20,096 nucleotides of DNA. Source: Desulfuromusa sp. Its GTDB lineage: Bacteria > Desulfobacterota > Desulfuromonadia > Desulfuromonadales > Geopsychrobacteraceae. This document shows positions 6,284 to 14,464 of this stretch, one piece after another (position 1 is the stretch's first letter; every line of letters starts with the position of its first letter). The position numbers and the translations under genes are program-made. The stretch covers positions 1 to 20,096 of the forward strand of contig JAKIUD010000061.1 in the NCBI GenBank assembly GCA_021647765.1, given 5' to 3'. The notes below the pieces were generated by a model. It worked only from the letters and a program-made list of their open reading frames with translations. It made no database searches and had not been told where the DNA came from.

Positions 6284-6946
6284 CTACTGTGAAATTTTAA
6301 CTTCATCACCGATCACCTTTTCCAACCCATCAATAATTTTACTGATTCGCTGATGTTTGGTTTTTAAGCTGGCACGATTAACAATCAGACGGCTGGTCAC
6401 TTCAGCAATCGTTTCAACCTCAACCATGTTGTTAGCCTTGAGCGTTCCGCCTGTGGAAACCAGATCAACAATCCGTTCTGACAATCCAACCAGCGGTGCC
6501 AATTCAATGGAACCATAAAGTTTGATCAATTCAACCTGAACCCCTTTGGCTGCAAAATAGCGTTCGGTAATATTTGGATATTTGGTTGCAACCCGAATAT
6601 TTGACCAATTCAGGGGATTATCGACTTCTTTGAGTAACTTCGGTTCGGCGACTACCAGGCGGCAATAACCAAATTTAAGATCGAGAGGTTCATAGAGTTT
6701 TTTCCCCTGCTCAAGCAGAGTATCCTTACCAACAACACCGAGATCAGCACAGCCGTATTCAACATAGGTTGGAACATCGGTTGCTCGCACCGCCATAAAA
6801 CGAAATTTCTGCTCCGCATTCACAAAAACCAATTTGCGGCTTGATTCATTCATTTCCGGACAAGTAATCCCTATTTGAGAAAACAGTTCCATCGAATCCT
6901 GCATAATTCGCCCTTTTGGCAGGGCAAAGGTAATCCAATCACTCAT
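6284..6946 (-). CDS. hisG: ATP phosphoribosyltransferase HisG, short form
   Basis: HisG joins ATP and PRPP in the first, feedback-controlled step of histidine synthesis. The protein has 220 residues: it starts MSDWITFALPKGRIMQDSMELF, has YVEYGCADLGVVGKDTLLE near residues 80-98, and carries the PRPP-binding loop DLVSTGGTLKANN near residues 160-172. It ends soon after that, so it lacks the C-terminal regulatory domain of long HisG. Short-form enzymes are known to need HisZ, a catalytically dead HisRS-like partner, for activity and histidine feedback. hisZ is not in this window. The gene heads the his cluster; the upstream gap to murA holds the second copy of the intergenic repeat and no leader peptide that I can see. 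Confidence 0.95.
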   Translation of the reverse strand: MSDWITFALPKGRIMQDSMELFSQIGITCPEMNESSRKLVFVNAEQKFRFMAVRATDVPTYVEYGCADLGVVGKDTLLEQGKKLYEPLDLKFGYCRLVVAEPKLLKEVDNPLNWSNIRVATKYPNITERYFAAKGVQVELIKLYGSIELAPLVGLSERIVDLVSTGGTLKANNMVEVETIAEVTSRLIVNRASLKTKHQRISKIIDGLEKVIGDEVKISQ

Positions 6947-6990
6947 TATTTGTACCTTTTAAGTCGTTCGCTAGGTTAAAAGATGGTGGC

Positions 6991-7122
6991 AGCAAAAACG
7001 GGACTGTCCCCGCATGGGGGCTGTCCCAGGCTTTTGCGGTGCGAATCACTGCGATTCTTCATGGCTCGTAAACTCTTGGGACAACCTCCGATAATGCTGG
7101 GGGCAGACCAGAGGTCAGTCCC
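6991..7122. repeat. Intergenic inverted-repeat element, copy 2 (decayed right arm)
   Basis: This is the same element as at 4825-4943, in the same orientation, between murA and hisG. The left half AGCAAAAACGGGACTGTCCC and the following GCATGGGGGCTGTCCCAG are almost identical to copy 1. The middle (CTTTTGCGG, then TCGTAAACTC) is recognisable. The right arm has drifted (GGGACAACCTCC instead of GGGACAGCCCCC) and gained about 12 bp near 7102-7115. Confidence 0.78.
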
Positions 7123-7133
7123 TGCGCCATCAA

Positions 7134-8387
7134 TTATTCCTGCTCTCGCCAGATGTTAGCTCCCAATGCCGCCAGTTTTTCTTCGATCTTTTCGTAGCCG
7201 CGATCCAAATGGTAGATCCGGGAAACCTCCGTGGTATTTCCCGATGCTAATCCCGCCAGAATCAGGGAGGCACTGGCACGTAGGTCGGTTGCCATCACTG
7301 GAGCACCGGTCATGTGGTCTGTGCCACGAATAATTGCACTGTGTCCATCAATCTGGATATCGGCACCCATCCGCTGTAATTCACAAACATGCATGAAGCG
7401 ATTTTCAAATACCGTCTCCGAGATTCGACTGGTTCCTTCCGCTTTGGTCATCAGAGCCATGAATTGAGCCTGCATATCGGTCGGAAAGCCGGGAAACACA
7501 CTGGTTCGGATATCAACTGGTGCCAGTTTTTTCGACCCGATGACTCGTAAACCATCTACCTCCGCCTGGATGACAGCCCCAGCCTCAGTCAACTTGCTGA
7601 TCAAGGCTTCCTGATCTTCCCGCACCGCACCACGAACCAGAATATTTCCAGCGGTAATTGCCGCCGCTATCATAAATGTTCCTGCTTCAATTCGGTCGGG
7701 AATGACCCGACACCTGAGTGGGTTGAGGCTTGCAACACCTTGAATTTGGATAATTGCCGTACCTGCACCCTCAATATTTGCCCCCATGCTGATCAGTGCC
7801 TCTGCCAGTTGAACTATTTCAGGCTCACGAGCAGCATTTTCCAACACGGTTTCACCATCTGCCAGGGCAGCTGCCATCAACAGGTTCTCAGTCCCTCCAA
7901 CAGTTGGCAGATCAAAAGATATCTTTGCCCCGCGCAATTTTTCCGCAGTTGCCTCAACATAACCATGTTCAAGTTTAATTTTAGCTCCAAGAGCTTCCAA
8001 CCCTTTTAGGTGCAGGTTGATTGGACGGGCACCGATTGCGCACCCACCAGGCAAACTGACCCGAGCCTGGCCAAAGCGAGCCAGAAGTGGACCAAGAACC
8101 AAGACTGAAGCGCGCATGGTTTTCACTAACTCATAGGGCGCTTCCACACTTTTAATTTTATCGGTATTAATCTGGTAGCAGTCGGCTTGAGCATCAATTT
8201 CAGCACCCAGTTCCCGCAATAGCTTCACCGCTGTATTGATATCTCTCAGGGCAGGGACATTGCTGAGTTCACTCTGACCTTTTGCCAACAGGGTCGCAAA
8301 CAACAATGGCAAGGCCGAGTTTTTGGCGCCACTAATCTGGACTTCACCATTGAGCGACACACCACCTTTAATAACTATCTTATCCAA
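7134..8387 (-). CDS. murA: UDP-N-acetylglucosamine 1-carboxyvinyltransferase MurA
   Basis: MurA transfers enolpyruvate from PEP to UDP-GlcNAc in the cytoplasm, the first committed step of peptidoglycan synthesis. The length of 417 residues is normal. Key residues are present: Lys22-Asn23 in SGAKNSALPLLFATLL and Cys116 in SLPGGCAIGARPINLHLKG. That Cys is the fosfomycin target, so the enzyme is predicted to be of the sensitive type. Further blocks are PTVGGTENLLMAAALADG, PDRIEAGTFMIAAAITAG, FPTDMQAQFMAL and the C-terminal DLRASASLILAGLASG. It starts at ATG 8387, seven bp after prmC, and so is probably translated from one message with prfA and prmC. Confidence 0.97.
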   Translation of the reverse strand: MDKIVIKGGVSLNGEVQISGAKNSALPLLFATLLAKGQSELSNVPALRDINTAVKLLRELGAEIDAQADCYQINTDKIKSVEAPYELVKTMRASVLVLGPLLARFGQARVSLPGGCAIGARPINLHLKGLEALGAKIKLEHGYVEATAEKLRGAKISFDLPTVGGTENLLMAAALADGETVLENAAREPEIVQLAEALISMGANIEGAGTAIIQIQGVASLNPLRCRVIPDRIEAGTFMIAAAITAGNILVRGAVREDQEALISKLTEAGAVIQAEVDGLRVIGSKKLAPVDIRTSVFPGFPTDMQAQFMALMTKAEGTSRISETVFENRFMHVCELQRMGADIQIDGHSAIIRGTDHMTGAPVMATDLRASASLILAGLASGNTTEVSRIYHLDRGYEKIEEKLAALGANIWREQE

Positions 8388-8394
8388 TGCAATC

Positions 8395-9252
8395 TCATTT
8401 CTGTTTTAATAATTGGCCACCAACCACACGTGGTTGACCGGAATAATCTTCGCGCACAGACAAATTAGCCAAACCGGAAGCCACAAATATTTTTTTAACT
8501 GCCTCTGCCTGTTGGTAACCAACTTCGACCAGTAACCAACCTTTGGACTTGAGTCGACTGATGGCCTGATCAGCAAGCTTCTGGTAACAATCCAAACCAT
8601 TGTTTTCAGCCAACAAAGCTAACTGCGGTTCAAAGCAGCGCACTTCGGGCATCAGCTCATCCCATTCCTTTTCAGCAATATAAGGGGGATTGGAAACGAT
8701 CAGATCATACTGTTGCACAGGGAGTTCAGCAAGATCCCCCTGTAACAGTTTAACTTGATCTGCTACTTGATGCTTTTCAAGATTTTTCCGGGCAATTGCC
8801 AATGCCTCAGCCGAAATGTCCAATCCGACCATTTGCCAATTTGGAAGTTCCCTCGCCAGGCTGATAACAATAGCACCGCTACCAGTGCCTACATCTAGCA
8901 ACTGCCCTTCTGATTCTGCTCTGCCAAGAGTTTCTTCCACAAGAATTTCGGTATCGGCACGCGGGATCAGAACATCAGGAGTCACAATAAATTCCAGCGA
9001 CCAGAATTCTGTTGATCCCAGCAAATATTGCAACGGTTCTCGCTGCCCTCGACGTTTCACTAGCGGTCGAATAATATCAAGTTCTTCAGTAACAAGTGGT
9101 CGATCATAGTTAAGATAGAGACCAACCCGATCCAGTTGCAAAACATGTGCAAGCAGCAGTTCAGCATCCAAACGGGGGTTATCGATACCTTTCTCGGCAA
9201 AATAGTTGGTCATCCAGCGCAATAATTTTAGCAGGATCCAAATTTCACCCAA
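8395..9252 (-). CDS. prmC: Peptide chain release factor N5-glutamine methyltransferase PrmC
   Basis: PrmC (HemK) uses SAM to methylate the Gln of the GGQ motif in release factors, here encoded just upstream. The 285-residue protein has an N-terminal helical domain (LLRWMTNYFAEKGIDNPRLD) that docks the release factor. A Rossmann methyltransferase domain follows, with LLDVGTGSGAIVISLA (SAM site) and the catalytic NPPY in LIVSNPPYIAEKEW. The start is a TTG at 9252, four bases after the prfA stop, with GGGAG about ten bases upstream. The residues after it match the family N-terminus, so an internal ATG (at the MTNYF) would cut into the domain. Adjacency to prfA is a conserved arrangement. Confidence 0.95.
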   Translation of the reverse strand: MGEIWILLKLLRWMTNYFAEKGIDNPRLDAELLLAHVLQLDRVGLYLNYDRPLVTEELDIIRPLVKRRGQREPLQYLLGSTEFWSLEFIVTPDVLIPRADTEILVEETLGRAESEGQLLDVGTGSGAIVISLARELPNWQMVGLDISAEALAIARKNLEKHQVADQVKLLQGDLAELPVQQYDLIVSNPPYIAEKEWDELMPEVRCFEPQLALLAENNGLDCYQKLADQAISRLKSKGWLLVEVGYQQAEAVKKIFVASGLANLSVREDYSGQPRVVGGQLLKQK

Positions 9253-9255
9253 AAT

Positions 9256-10323
9256 TTAAGACTCCCGTTGACTCATCTGAGCCGTCTGTTGATCCGTAAT
9301 CAGAGCATCGATAATTTCGTCGATATCCCCCTGCATGATCGCATCCAGCTTATAGAGAGTCAGTCCAATACGGTGATCCGTACAACGTCCCTGGGGATAG
9401 TTATAAGTACGAATCCGTTCACTTCGATCGCCACTGCCAACCTGATTTTTACGGTCGGCGGCCATCTCAGCTTGTTGATCGGCTAACGTCTGATCATAGA
9501 TCCGCGACTTGAGCACTTTAAGTGCCTGTGCCTTATTTTTATGCTGCGACTTACCATCTTGACAAGAGACCACCACCCCAGTGGGGATATGGGTCAAACG
9601 CACCGCAGATTCGGTTTTATTGACGTGCTGCCCTCCCGCTCCTGAGGCGCGGAAAAGGTCGATACGCAAATCAGCAGGCTTAATATCGATATCGACATCT
9701 TCAACTTCGGGAAGAACGGCAACAGTACAAGCTGAGGTATGAATACGACCTTGAGTTTCGGTATCAGGAACCCGCTGAACCCGATGGGTTCCACTTTCAA
9801 ATTTAAGCCGGGAATAAACACGCTTACCGCTGATCAAAGCAATAATTTCTTTAACCCCCCCCCCATCGGTCTCTGAAGAACTCATTATTTCGATCTTCCA
9901 GCGGTTTCGATCAGCATAACGGTTATACATGCGGAACAAATCAGCGGAGAATAATGCCGCTTCATCACCACCAGTTCCAGCCCGGATCTCCAGAATAATA
10001 TTTTTTTCGTCGTTAGGGTCTTTGGGTAACAATAGCAGTCGCAGCTGTTCTTCCAGATCAGCCCGCTGCTCTTCCAGCCCTGGAAGTTCTTCCTTGGCCA
10101 GTTCTTTCATTTCCAGATCACTATCCTGAAGCAGCTCCCGATTACCCTCAATATCGGTACAAACCTGTTTATACTGACTGTAAACTGTCACTACTTCAGT
10201 CAAATCAGAATGTTCTTTGGCCAGTTCACGATAGCGGTTCTGATCTGAAGTCACAGAGGGATCAGAAAGGAGTCCCTCAACCTCACGAAAACGATCAACA
10301 ACATCTTCCAGATTTGCAAACAT
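9256..10323 (-). CDS. prfA: Peptide chain release factor 1 (RF1)
   Basis: RF1 recognises UAA and UAG in the ribosomal A site and triggers peptide release. The product has 355 residues. The GGQ loop (GAGGQHVNKTESAVR, Gly-Gly-Gln at about 230-232) contacts the peptidyl-transferase centre. The stop-codon reading motif P-x-T is PDT at 186-188 in VQRVPDTETQGRIHTSA (PAT in E. coli), which marks it as RF1 rather than RF2. The RIRTYNYPQGRCTDHRI block is also typical. A run of ten C (plus strand 9855-9864) encodes Gly154-Gly156 in TDGGGVKEI and is intact in frame here. The gene starts at ATG 10323 and lies upstream of its modifying enzyme prmC. Confidence 0.97.
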   Translation of the reverse strand: MFANLEDVVDRFREVEGLLSDPSVTSDQNRYRELAKEHSDLTEVVTVYSQYKQVCTDIEGNRELLQDSDLEMKELAKEELPGLEEQRADLEEQLRLLLLPKDPNDEKNIILEIRAGTGGDEAALFSADLFRMYNRYADRNRWKIEIMSSSETDGGGVKEIIALISGKRVYSRLKFESGTHRVQRVPDTETQGRIHTSACTVAVLPEVEDVDIDIKPADLRIDLFRASGAGGQHVNKTESAVRLTHIPTGVVVSCQDGKSQHKNKAQALKVLKSRIYDQTLADQQAEMAADRKNQVGSGDRSERIRTYNYPQGRCTDHRIGLTLYKLDAIMQGDIDEIIDALITDQQTAQMSQRES

Positions 10324-10352
10324 AGGAATCTTTCAAATATTATGCATTATGC

Positions 10353-10386
10353 AAAAAAAAAGGCGACCCATTCGGGTCGCCTTTTT
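10353..10386 (-). terminator. Intrinsic terminator after rpmE (potentially bidirectional)
   Basis: GGCGACCC (10362-10369) and GGGTCGCC (10374-10381) form an 8-bp GC-rich stem with loop ATTC. On the minus strand it is followed by a long T-run (the A-run at 10353-10361 on plus), which fits termination after rpmE. The five T on the plus side make it bidirectional in form. It lies before prfA, so prfA should need its own promoter or read-through. Confidence 0.88.
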
Positions 10387-10400
10387 CAAATTCTACCCGA

Positions 10401-10604
10401 TTATTTCTGGGCGTACTTTTTGCGAAAGCGTTCGATCCGACCAGCGGTATCAATCAGCTTCTGCTTACCCGTGTAAAACGGATGGCACGCAGAACAAATT
10501 TCAGTGTGAATCTCCCTGCCGAGAGTCGAGCGAGTCTCAAACGTGTTCCCGCAGTCACAACGAACAGAGCATACCTCATACTTAGGATGGATTCCTTCTT
10601 TCAT
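10401..10604 (-). CDS. rpmE: 50S ribosomal protein L31, zinc-binding type
   Basis: L31 bridges the two ribosomal subunits. The 67-residue protein starts MKEGIHPKYEVCSVRCDCGN and has the second Cys pair in EICSACHPFYTGKQKLIDTA. Its paired Cys are expected to bind one zinc, so it is the C+ type rather than the zinc-free paralogue made under zinc starvation. The ATG at 10604 has AAGGAG at 10619-10614, nine bases upstream, and matches the family start. The open frame continues a further 20 codons upstream, but those residues are not family-like and cover the ribosome site. It lies between rho and prfA, as in relatives, and is followed by a strong terminator. Confidence 0.96.
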   Translation of the reverse strand: MKEGIHPKYEVCSVRCDCGNTFETRSTLGREIHTEICSACHPFYTGKQKLIDTAGRIERFRKKYAQK

Positions 10605-10751
10605 CTTCTTTTTCTCCTTGGCGACCTGGCTTTGGTACAGGTCTATAGTATTTGCGTCAAACAAACTAGTTAATTATCATTTTTGTCTGCTTTGAGCAAG
10701 TAAAATTATTCAATAAAAACTGAGATTTGTCTTGATCCGTAATGGCTAAGT

Positions 10752-10774
10752 AAAAAATGTGTCCTGCAAGGCAC
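10752..10774 (-). terminator. Possible intrinsic terminator after rho
   Basis: On the minus strand GTGCCT-TGC-AGGACAC forms a short stem with one bulged base, followed by ATTTTTT (plus 10752-10758). It sits about 90 bp past the rho stop. The stem is short, so this is tentative. The rest of the rho-rpmE gap (10605-10865) holds nothing else I can identify with confidence. Confidence 0.4.
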
Positions 10775-10865
10775 AGTATTTTTCCTAGGGCGAAGGCATA
10801 CACATGTATGTCGAGACCTTGATAAGAGACTGGAACACCGCAGGTCGGAGTTTTTGCAACGCCGT

Positions 10866-12113
10866 TTATTGGTTCATTGAATCGAGAAACTCTTGATTTG
10901 TCTTCGTTTCTGCCATTTTTTCCAGCAAAAATTCCATACTGTCGACCGTATTCATCGAAGAAAGAACCCGGCGCAGCAGCCAGATACGTTGGAGTTGAGA
11001 TGCATTGAGCAACAGATCCTCTTTCCTGGTTCCAGAACGATTGATATCCATAGCCGGGAAAGTCCGCTTGTCTGCTAAACGTCGATCCAGATGCAGCTCC
11101 ATATTGCCAGTTCCTTTGAATTCCTCAAAAATAACCTCATCCATTTTACTGCCAGTATCGACCAGTGCAGTTGCAATAATTGTCAAACTACCACCTTCTT
11201 CAATGTTCCGTGCCGCACCAAAGAAACGTTTTGGTTTATGCAATGCGTGGGCATCAACACCACCGGAGAGAATCTTGCCGCTGGAAGGAACAATCGTATT
11301 ATAGGCACGGGCAAGACGGGTCAGGGAGTCCAGCAGAATGACCACGTCACGCTTATGTTCAACTAACCGACGAGCCTTTTCAATAACCATTTCAGCGACT
11401 TGAACATGGCGGTTGGCCGGCTCATCAAAGGTCGATGAGATAACTTCGCCATCAACGTTACGCAGCATGTCGGTCACTTCTTCCGGGCGTTCGTCAATCA
11501 ATAAAACAATCAGATAAACTTCTGGATGATTAGTCGCTATCGCATTGGCAATATTTTGCATCAAAACGGTTTTGCCCGTCCGTGGTGGAGCAACAATAAG
11601 ACCACGCTGCCCCTTGCCAATGGGTGCCACTAAATCAATAACCCGGGTCGCCTGATTATCTGGTGTTGTTTCGAGAATCAACCGCTCATCGGGAAACAAT
11701 GGGGTTAAGTTATCGAAGAAAGTCTTCTCCCGCATCTTTGCCGGATCTTCAAAATTGACTTCTGCAACCTTTAGCAGGGCAAAATAGCGCTCACCCTCTT
11801 TTGGTGGTCTGATCTGCCCAGAGACAGTGTCACCGGTACGCAATGCAAACCGACGAATCTGGGATGGTGAAATATAGATATCGTCCGGCCCGGGCAGGTA
11901 GTTAGCATCCGGTGCCCGCAAAAAACCGAAACCATCTGGAAGAATCTCCAAGACCCCTTCTCCAAAAATAGCTTTCTTTTGTGCTGCAGTCGCCTTAAGA
12001 ATTGAATAGATCAGATCCTGGCGGCGCATCCCACCGATCTCATCCAACTTAAGATCCTTGCCAAGGGTAATCAGTTCAGACATTTTAGTTTTTTTCAGGT
12101 CTTTCAAGTTCAT
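10866..12113 (-). CDS. rho: Transcription termination factor Rho
   Basis: Rho is the hexameric RNA-dependent ATPase that ends transcription at Rho-dependent sites. The 415-residue protein has an N-terminal helical part (MNLKDLKKTKMSELITLGKD), and then the OB-fold RNA-binding domain with GVLEILPDGFGFLRAPDANY, where the GFGFLR motif binds C-rich RNA. The RecA-like ATPase domain carries Walker A in GLIVAPPRTGKTVLMQN, Walker B in DVVILLDSLTRLARAYN and the Q-loop SGKILSGGVDAHALHKPKRF. No large N-terminal insertion is present. I chose ATG 12113, which has GGAG nine bases upstream; the open frame begins seven codons earlier. The leader upstream is long (roughly 320 nt if the predicted promoter is right), which fits autogenous control as known for rho in E. 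coli. Confidence 0.97.
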   Translation of the reverse strand: MNLKDLKKTKMSELITLGKDLKLDEIGGMRRQDLIYSILKATAAQKKAIFGEGVLEILPDGFGFLRAPDANYLPGPDDIYISPSQIRRFALRTGDTVSGQIRPPKEGERYFALLKVAEVNFEDPAKMREKTFFDNLTPLFPDERLILETTPDNQATRVIDLVAPIGKGQRGLIVAPPRTGKTVLMQNIANAIATNHPEVYLIVLLIDERPEEVTDMLRNVDGEVISSTFDEPANRHVQVAEMVIEKARRLVEHKRDVVILLDSLTRLARAYNTIVPSSGKILSGGVDAHALHKPKRFFGAARNIEEGGSLTIIATALVDTGSKMDEVIFEEFKGTGNMELHLDRRLADKRTFPAMDINRSGTRKEDLLLNASQLQRIWLLRRVLSSMNTVDSMEFLLEKMAETKTNQEFLDSMNQ

Positions 12114-12443
12114 AAATGTTCTCCAGCCCTCCATTTAAGGGCATACGCAGAAACCGTGATAGATCCTCTGCAGATAAGAATGGGAATAAAATCAATCTGT
12201 TTTTCACAAAACTTCAAAACAATTGGCTTCCTAAAAAATAACCAATCCGTCACACTTAGAAAACTGGAGCAGAATTGTAGGTAGGTTCAATATTCAATAT
12301 ATAAGAGAACTCGGAACTCTTTTTTTTAGGCAGTAATATCTCTTGGCTGGTTACGTCAGAATCTTATTGGGGGAATAATATTATCAACCTGCACTTGCAG
12401 GGCATAGAGCGGGCAGGCGTTATGCACACCTCCACTAAAGTCG
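12114..12443 (-). other. Long leader region upstream of rho, no gene
   Basis: I see no credible gene in this stretch. It is AT-rich near rho (12180-12340) and GC-richer further up, where a short hairpin CCTGC-ACTT-GCAGG is visible around 12390. If transcribed from the promoter proposed at 12444-12472, it would be the rho 5' leader. Confidence 0.4.
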
Positions 12444-12472
12444 CTTTTACCCGCTTTATCTCCCTGTGTCAA
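12444..12472 (-). promoter_or_regulatory. Candidate sigma-70 promoter for rho
   Basis: Minus strand TTGACA (12472-12467), a 17-bp spacer, then TAAAAG (12449-12444). The -35 box is perfect and the -10 box matches four of six. It lies between the lipoprotein stop and rho. Its use is inferred from sequence only. Confidence 0.42.
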
Positions 12473-12515
12473 CCTTGAAACGTAAAAATCGGATTTTATT
12501 CTTGATTGGAAAACA

Positions 12516-13289
12516 TCATAAATAGTCCAGCAAGCTCGGACTGATTCCAGAAACAATCTCGGAAAAAAGATTTTTATACATCTCCGGGAGCGTCGACACA
12601 CCATCTTTATCAGGATCTTCATCCAGTACCCGTTCGATCCCCGACAAACTGATATTTTTCACCCGAACCAGATCAGTTTTATTGAAATAAGCTTCATCAA
12701 AATCGGCATACTGCAGCACCAGTGCCTGAAAACTCTCCTTCCCAGCCAGTTGCCAAAGAACCTGACCATTACGATCGATCACTGCTGCAGTGGCTCGGAT
12801 ATCATTATAACGAGTCGTCAAGGTTTCCAACTTTGTCCGCGAACGCCGCGTTTCCTCAATCTGTTCACCAGAAAAGACCACCAGCAACACAGCGTCAACC
12901 ACATTTTGCTTAGCGATCTCAGATATGGTTGCAGCATCAAACGCATACCCTTGCGGCCACCCAGATTCATCATGGGGACTTCCAGCACTCAGGAGAGAAA
13001 GTGCGGTCAGTTCCGGACTGACCGACAGTGCCCGGACATCAAAATAACCCTTCTTTTTTTTCAGTTGTTTAACTAAAAGTTCATGCTTGCCACTTATTGA
13101 ACGAGCAAGCATATCGAATAAGAGGTCTTTTTGTGGATAGGTTAAGGAACTATTATAGTCAATCAGAAAGGGCAAAACACCCAAAACCTGAACCCGAGCC
13201 TGATACTCCTGTTTTGGAATCTGATATTTTCCACTAGCACAACCGGAAATGAAAATGATCAATAAACCGCAAAACAACCACTTTTTCAT
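12516..13289 (-). CDS. Lipoprotein of unknown function with an EF-hand-like loop
   Basis: The 257-residue product begins MKKWLFCGLLIIFISGC, a lipoprotein signal peptide with lipobox ISGC, so Cys17 should be lipidated and the protein anchored in the inner or outer membrane facing the periplasm. I do not recognise the family. The body reads VQVLGVLPFLIDYNSSLTYP near residue 35, the first strand of a mixed alpha/beta domain. VVDAVLLVVFSGEQIEETRR and AAVIDRNGQVLWQLAGKESF follow in the middle. Near the C-terminus DPDKDGVSTLPE fits the calcium-binding loop pattern DxDxDGxxxxxE exactly. The VLPF strand recalls envelope lipoproteins that report a solvent-exposed assembly role, but that is a guess. 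The gene lies on the same strand between gluQ and rho, with its own ribosome site (AGGAGG region near 13300). Confidence 0.85.
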   Translation of the reverse strand: MKKWLFCGLLIIFISGCASGKYQIPKQEYQARVQVLGVLPFLIDYNSSLTYPQKDLLFDMLARSISGKHELLVKQLKKKKGYFDVRALSVSPELTALSLLSAGSPHDESGWPQGYAFDAATISEIAKQNVVDAVLLVVFSGEQIEETRRSRTKLETLTTRYNDIRATAAVIDRNGQVLWQLAGKESFQALVLQYADFDEAYFNKTDLVRVKNISLSGIERVLDEDPDKDGVSTLPEMYKNLFSEIVSGISPSLLDYL

Positions 13290-13401
13290 AGTAAACCTCC
13301 TGAGCCTCTTTTCAATTGATGATCATTAGTGTCTGAACTAAAGGTAGCAGAAGATTCCTCCGCATGAAACGCAAAAAATAGAATAATAAGGGCTTAAGTT
13401 C

Positions 13402-14358
13402 CTAAGCAAAATTGATTTGACGATTTTCTGCGGGAATTTTTCCCGGGTGATAATTCTCTCGTCCCCAGCACAGCAGTTCGCCCGGAGTCGAATTAAACAG
13501 TTCTTCTGGCGGTGATTGACCTAAGAAAACAAGTCCCTTCCAGAGCATATTCGAACCATTTTCCCGGGTGATCAACCCCATATCCCCATTTCGCTTACTC
13601 AATTTCTTGCCATTGTTCCCAAAGGCCAGCGGTAGATGAAAATAGTCGGGAGGAACAAGGTTAAGACAGCGATAAAGATAAATTTGCCGGGGTGTCGATA
13701 AGAGCAAATCGGCACCCCGAACAACCTGTGTAATCCCGGCATCGATATCATCAACCACAACAGCCAGCTGGTAAGCAAACAAACCATCGGCTCGATGGAG
13801 GACAAAATCTCCGACATCCCGTTCCAAATTTTGCCTCTGCTCGCCGAAAATCCCATCGTGATAGATTATTTCTTCATCGGGAACACGGAGTCTGATTGCA
13901 CGTTCTGAACGACTTCCACGAATTCCCTCTCGACACGTACCGGGATAGACAAATCCCTCTTCTCCCGGATGCGGAGCGCTGGCTAAAATTTCCTTGCGGG
14001 AGCAACTACAAGCAAAAACCTCCCCTTGTTCCCGCAACTGATCCAAAATTTGCTGGTAACGTTTATAACGGTGACTCTGATAGATGATGTCACCATCCCA
14101 TTCAAAACCTAACTGTTCCAGAAGCCGCAGCATAGCATCAGCTGCCCCGGGAACAACCCGTGGCGGGTCAAGATCCTCAATCCGGAGAAACCAGCTTCCC
14201 GCACAACTTTTTGCTTGCAGATAGCTACCTAACGCAGCCAGCAATGTCCCAAAATGAAGAGGTCCGGTAGGACTGGGGGCAAAGCGCCCAATAACAGGTT
14301 CAGAGTTGCTAGCATTTTTTATCAGATTATCCATATCTGCAGATGATGCAACCAGCAT
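13402..14358 (-). CDS. gluQ: Glutamyl-Q tRNA(Asp) synthetase
   Basis: GluQ (YadB) is a truncated glutamyl-tRNA-synthetase-like enzyme that attaches glutamate to the queuosine base at position 34 of tRNA-Asp. The protein has about 318 residues, only the catalytic half of GluRS, with no anticodon-binding domain. Class I signatures are visible: GRFAPSPTGPLHFGTLLAAL (HIGH-like HFG) and KKLSKRNGD (KMSKS-like). A zinc site is suggested by CSCSRKEI and YPGTCREG. FLRIEDLDPPRVVPGA and VVRGADLLLSTPRQIYLY are also typical. The start is uncertain: ATG 14358 or ATG 14334, neither with a strong ribosome site. It is divergent from the Rrf2 regulator. A fused zinc-finger or DksA is not seen next to it. Confidence 0.93.
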   Translation of the reverse strand: MLVASSADMDNLIKNASNSEPVIGRFAPSPTGPLHFGTLLAALGSYLQAKSCAGSWFLRIEDLDPPRVVPGAADAMLRLLEQLGFEWDGDIIYQSHRYKRYQQILDQLREQGEVFACSCSRKEILASAPHPGEEGFVYPGTCREGIRGSRSERAIRLRVPDEEIIYHDGIFGEQRQNLERDVGDFVLHRADGLFAYQLAVVVDDIDAGITQVVRGADLLLSTPRQIYLYRCLNLVPPDYFHLPLAFGNNGKKLSKRNGDMGLITRENGSNMLWKGLVFLGQSPPEELFNSTPGELLCWGRENYHPGKIPAENRQINFA

Positions 14359-14404
14359 AACCAACTGTCAAGCGACCTGATCACTCAATATATAAAAGAG
14401 CCCA

Positions 14405-14433
14405 TTGACAACCCTTTCTGTTCAGTGTATTCA
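14405..14433 (+). promoter_or_regulatory. Candidate promoter for the Rrf2 regulator
   Basis: TTGACA (14405-14410), 17 bp, TATTCA (14428-14433), about 30 bp before the GTG start. The -35 box is perfect. Rrf2 regulators of the IscR group often repress their own promoters. I see no clear palindromic operator here. Confidence 0.5.
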
Positions 14434-14464
14434 TTACTCGAAAAGTTATCTTTAGGAGGTCAAA

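Noticed and set aside
12356..12622. Minus-strand frame of 88 codons between the lipoprotein gene and rho
   Set aside because: It overlaps the lipoprotein C-terminus in another frame and has no ribosome site or recognisable domain.
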